From JAEXNA01 sp037189585 (GTDB lineage Bacteria; Vulcanimicrobiota; Xenobia; Xenobiales; JADMJV01), in assembly GCA_037189585.1 (NCBI GenBank), contig JBBCJA010000009.1, positions 62,001 to 126,000 on the forward strand: a DNA stretch of 64,000 nucleotides, written 5' to 3'. Shown one piece after another: positions 61,617-64,000 of this stretch; positions within the stretch are counted from its first letter, which is position 1, and every line of letters starts with the position of its first letter. The notes under the pieces are model-generated. The model was given only the letters and a program-made list of their open reading frames with translations, was not told where the DNA came from and made no database searches. The position numbers and the translations under genes are program-made.

Positions 61617-62634
61617 TTCTCTCCTGGGCGGCTTGGAGCCAGCTTTCGACCCGTGGGTCGAAGCGTAGAGTTAAAGAGTGGGTGAGATAGGAGCGCGCTC
61701 TTTCATGCTCGCCATGTTCCAAGTAATGCGACCCAAGGAGAGCGTGAGCCAAAGCGTGTCCCGGGTCTAGTTCTACTGTTCGCTGAAAGGCTTGGGCGCC
61801 GCTCTCGAGTTGGCCCAGGGAATAACGATTGCAGCCCAGCCGGAACCACAGGGGTGCACAATCGGGCGCCTGCTGTAAGGCGACTTGAAGAGCCGTGCAT
61901 GCGTCGCCGTGTCGCTCCAGTCCCTCAAAAACCAGACTCAAGCAATACATCACATAAGGGGTCGAGGGGAGGTCGGAAGCCTCAAACTCGGCTAGCGCCT
62001 CGAGAAGTAGCCCTCGATTCATCAAGTTCAAGGCGCGATCCAGGGCATCCCCTTCCGAGTGGCTCGCGACCCCCATCACGGAATACACCGGGGGCGAGTC
62101 GTGGTCAAAGTGCGACGTGCCCTCGGGGTGCGACGTATCCTCGGGGCACTCCGAGGGCGAGTCGCACTCGCGCTGATAGGGCCAGAAGCTGCGGGCCAGT
62201 TCTTTAAGCTCGGCAGCCAGGGGCACTTTAGCCAGGTACTCCCCCACTCCGAAGATCGACTCTTGTCCCGCGAACACACACACCTCGGGTAGTCGAGACC
62301 GCTGACTTCGGTGATGCCCGAAGACGCGACAAGAGTACGGACGGACCGCATAGATCCCGCAACCCCAGATCTTTTCATCGAAGTAGGGGCACACCTCGAT
62401 CTCTCCGGTGCGTTGGAGGAACCGGCGAAAACTCTCGAGCCTTTCCTCACCGATCCGGTCCGCGATCAGCTCAAGCTCAAAAGCGGTGACGTTGTGGCTC
62501 GTCAAGCCCTTTCCGGTACAACACTCTCGGCAACGCCCGCAAGGATTGCCCGGGAACGAAGGAAGCTCACCTTCTAGCCTCTCGTACAGAGACTGTAGTT
62601 CTTGAAAGTGCCACTCTCTGACTTGCTCGCTCAA
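61606..62634 (-). CDS. YkgJ-family Cys-cluster protein fused to TPR repeats
   Basis: A 342-residue cytoplasmic protein. The N-terminal part has the YkgJ/FliB-type Cys cluster: PCGRCRECC (Cys32, 35, 38, 39), then CPYFDEKIWGCGIYAVRPYSCRVFGHH. These bind a metal or Fe-S cluster; one relative methylates flagellin Lys. Residues ~205-335 are three or four TPR units (ALDRALNLMNRGLLLEALAEF, CAPLWFRLGCNRYSLGQLESGAQAF, ALAHALLGSHYLEHGEHERARSYL). A short DNA-level repeat around 62095-62165 encodes the linker with DTSHPEGTSHFD. The fusion suggests a protein-guided modification role. Confidence 0.82.
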   Translation of the reverse strand: MSEQVREWHFQELQSLYERLEGELPSFPGNPCGRCRECCTGKGLTSHNVTAFELELIADRIGEERLESFRRFLQRTGEIEVCPYFDEKIWGCGIYAVRPYSCRVFGHHRSQRSRLPEVCVFAGQESIFGVGEYLAKVPLAAELKELARSFWPYQRECDSPSECPEDTSHPEGTSHFDHDSPPVYSVMGVASHSEGDALDRALNLMNRGLLLEALAEFEASDLPSTPYVMYCLSLVFEGLERHGDACTALQVALQQAPDCAPLWFRLGCNRYSLGQLESGAQAFQRTVELDPGHALAHALLGSHYLEHGEHERARSYLTHSLTLRFDPRVESWLQAAQERINP

Positions 62635-62758
62635 ACCGTCTTCCGGGCCCTCGCGCCTATGTTGGATATTAACATTTTGTCTATATTCTTTCCGAAATCT
62701 AGCAGTAGATTGCGCCCATCAAAGCTTTTAAATCTTACCATTAAGGAATAACTTTCAT

Positions 62759-63307
62759 ATGCATATCACCATCGCGCGCCCGGCCGTTCAAGGTTGCTGC
62801 GCTCAGCATTCTCTTCCCCGTACCACCGAACGTCCCGCGGACGCTTTCGTCAGCGGATACAGCGTCGAAGCCCTCGACGACCTCAACAGTTTGGCCGCCC
62901 TGGCCCGCTCGGTCAAGCAGAACGCCGCCAAGGCCCAACTTCCCGCCGACCTGGTGGCGGTGGTCGAAACCCAACTCGGCGAAGCCGGGATCGTCAACGT
63001 CAAAGACGAGCGGGTGAGCCTGCTGTACAGATTCTTCGTGCAAGGTGTCGAGACCCCCGCTTTCGATCCTCTTCGGACTCTCGGTGAAGGGTGGGAACTT
63101 CAAGACGATTCTCACCCTTCCAGTGGCGGACCCGTCACCTTCTCTCGCTATGGCGACAGCGTGACTCAGCACCTGAGCTTCGACCAGAAGCAGGGCACCA
63201 CCCTACTGCACACCATTCACAACGAGTCCTTCATCTCCACCCGCCATTACGCCATCACCGAGGAGCGGGACGGCAAGATCGTGGTGGACGATCAAATCGT
63301 ATCTTAA
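62759..63307 (+). CDS. Hypothetical protein, 182 aa
   Basis: A 182-residue cytoplasmic protein; no signal peptide. The first 35 residues (MHITIARPAVQGCCAQHSLP...RPADAFVSG) are a flexible, Cys/Pro-containing leader. The rest is helix (VEALDDLNSLAALARSVKQ) followed by beta strands (GPVTFSRYGDSVTQHLSFDQKQGTTLLHTIHNESF). Not recognised. ATG 62759 has AAGGAAT about 11 bases upstream. A hairpin follows the stop. Confidence 0.6.
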   Translation: MHITIARPAVQGCCAQHSLPRTTERPADAFVSGYSVEALDDLNSLAALARSVKQNAAKAQLPADLVAVVETQLGEAGIVNVKDERVSLLYRFFVQGVETPAFDPLRTLGEGWELQDDSHPSSGGPVTFSRYGDSVTQHLSFDQKQGTTLLHTIHNESFISTRHYAITEERDGKIVVDDQIVS

Positions 63308-63319
63308 CGAAGTTCGAGA

Positions 63320-63349
63320 GCTTTCCACGGCGATCTCGCCGTGGAAAGC
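63320..63349 (+). terminator. Strong hairpin after the 182-aa gene
   Basis: Arms 63320-63332 and 63337-63349 pair perfectly over 13 bases around ATCT. It lies 13 bases after the stop. No T-run follows, so it may be a less typical terminator or an mRNA-stabilising stem. Confidence 0.6.
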
Positions 63350-63363
63350 CTTGGCCTAACACC

Positions 63364-64000
63364 ATGCGTCAACTGCTCTGTAGAGTCTTCCTACTTCTTG
63401 GGTTTGTGGGTTTCATCAGCTACGGAGATGTGGGCGATTCCTCGCTAGCCGCCCACGCTCAGTCCCCTTCCGCTTCCGACCAGGCCGCTTTACGCGACAA
63501 GGTTGCTGAGCTGTTCGCCGCCAGCGGCGCCCGCGCGATGCTGCTGACAGTGCGACAGGGGGAGACGGAGGTGCTCTCTCTGGCGATGGGAGAATCGATG
63601 ACGGGGGTCCCCGCTCGACTCGACAGCCACTTTCGGATCGGCGGCGTGTCGGAGCTCTTCTGGGGAGTCCTGGTGATGAAGCTCGTCGAACGGGGCGATC
63701 TCAAACTCGAGGACAAGGTCTCCAAGTGGCTTCCCGAACTGCTCTCGGCCGATCAGGTCACGGTGGGGATGCTGCTCAATAACTTAGGCGGCTACAAGGA
63801 CTACGTGCTCGATGAAGAGTTCACCGCCGCGGTGCTCGCCGACCCGTTTCGTCCTTTCACTCGCGACGAGATCATCGCTTACACGGTGAAGAATGGCGAA
63901 ATGAATTTCCCACCGGGGACTCAGTGGAAGTACTCCCACACCGAGTTCACCATCATGGGTCAGTTGATAGAGAAAGCGACCGGAAAAAGCATGGAGTCGC
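63364..64000 (+). CDS. Beta-lactamase-fold (class C/DD-peptidase-like) protein, N-terminal part, probably catalytically dead
   Basis: The first 212 residues are present; the 3' end lies beyond the window. A signal peptide (LLCRVFLLLGFVGFISYG) directs export. The family pattern is clear: DSHFRIGGVSELFWGVLVMKLVERGDLKLEDKVSKWLP, then VTVGMLLNNLGGYKDYV, FPPGTQWKYSHTEFTIMGQLIEKATGKSM. However, the SxxK catalytic motif aligns with G94-V-S-E97 and the Y-x-N motif with Y190-S-H192, so both active-site Ser/Lys and the Asn are changed. It is probably a binding-only relative. Start ATG 63364. Confidence 0.8.
   Translation, partial: MRQLLCRVFLLLGFVGFISYGDVGDSSLAAHAQSPSASDQAALRDKVAELFAASGARAMLLTVRQGETEVLSLAMGESMTGVPARLDSHFRIGGVSELFWGVLVMKLVERGDLKLEDKVSKWLPELLSADQVTVGMLLNNLGGYKDYVLDEEFTAAVLADPFRPFTRDEIIAYTVKNGEMNFPPGTQWKYSHTEFTIMGQLIEKATGKSMES

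Noticed and set aside
1..64000. tRNA and rRNA genes
   Set aside because: I looked for T-loop-like GTTCRANYC and CCA-flanked cloverleafs in the gaps and saw none; a tRNAscan run could confirm it.

Overview
This is a gene-dense bacterial window of moderately high GC. Most genes are closely spaced, often overlap by 1-11 bases, and use ATG, GTG and TTG starts. The cell appears to have two membranes: there is an apolipoprotein N-acyltransferase (Lnt), a lipobox lytic transglycosylase, a MacA/MacB-type efflux set, a class A PBP1A and many exported beta-propeller proteins. Double-PilZ proteins, TPR proteins, prepilin-like proteins and a Ser/Thr kinase are also present. I cannot name the phylum from sequence alone; a poorly sampled didermic lineage of the Vulcanimicrobiota/Armatimonadota/Eremiobacterota kind would fit, but that is a guess.

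Layout. 0-20 kb is mostly housekeeping: the start of gpmI, a GH13 glucan-active enzyme, a double-PilZ protein, thrC followed directly by a giant TPR protein, a DUF4013 membrane protein, a Dus3-like dihydrouridine synthase, an ECF sigma factor with a TerB-like protein, lnt, and exported proteins including one with an EF-hand/RTX-like C-terminus. 20.2-24.4 kb is an accessory, decaying stretch: a GNAT gene with an in-frame stop followed by coding-like sequence, a 251-bp element with perfect 29-bp terminal inverted repeats, a stand-alone NFACT-R gene, a frameshifted TIR-like/ADP-ribosylglycohydrolase fusion, a small gene that lost its 5' end, an HNH endonuclease and 51-bp tandem repeats. 24.4-34.6 kb returns to metabolism: fumarylacetoacetase, a large phosphohexomutase, a GH1 beta-glucosidase, an aminotransferase, trhO, a second double-PilZ protein and a GDPD phosphodiesterase with a Gly/Ala-rich insertion.

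34.6-41 kb is one long minus-strand run: MBL hydrolase, methyltransferase, MacA-like adaptor, ATPase and two MacB-like permeases. 41-49 kb holds an orphan PTS EIIC, a Cys/His-rich mini-protein with its own terminator, a periplasmic-binding/PQQ-propeller fusion broken at a C10 tract, a lytic transglycosylase lipoprotein, yraN and small exported proteins. 49-58 kb pairs a BlaI-type repressor with PBP1A, followed by a pilus or type II secretion-like cluster in which a PEGA/Ser-Thr kinase and a GAF-GspF fusion are translationally coupled to prepilin-like genes. 58-64 kb has a TVP38-type protein, an MFS transporter, an N-end-rule aminoacyltransferase, a YkgJ-TPR protein, a small cytoplasmic protein and the start of a beta-lactamase-fold protein lacking the catalytic Ser/Lys.

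How the genes may work together (inference): glucan and glucoside handling (GH13, phosphohexomutase, GH1, EIIC); c-di-GMP-type PilZ readouts plus a kinase-linked pilus-like machine at the envelope; and one small defence-like or mobile locus (TIR-DraG, HNH, MITE-like element) that is degrading. No tRNA, rRNA, CRISPR array or complete insertion sequence was seen.
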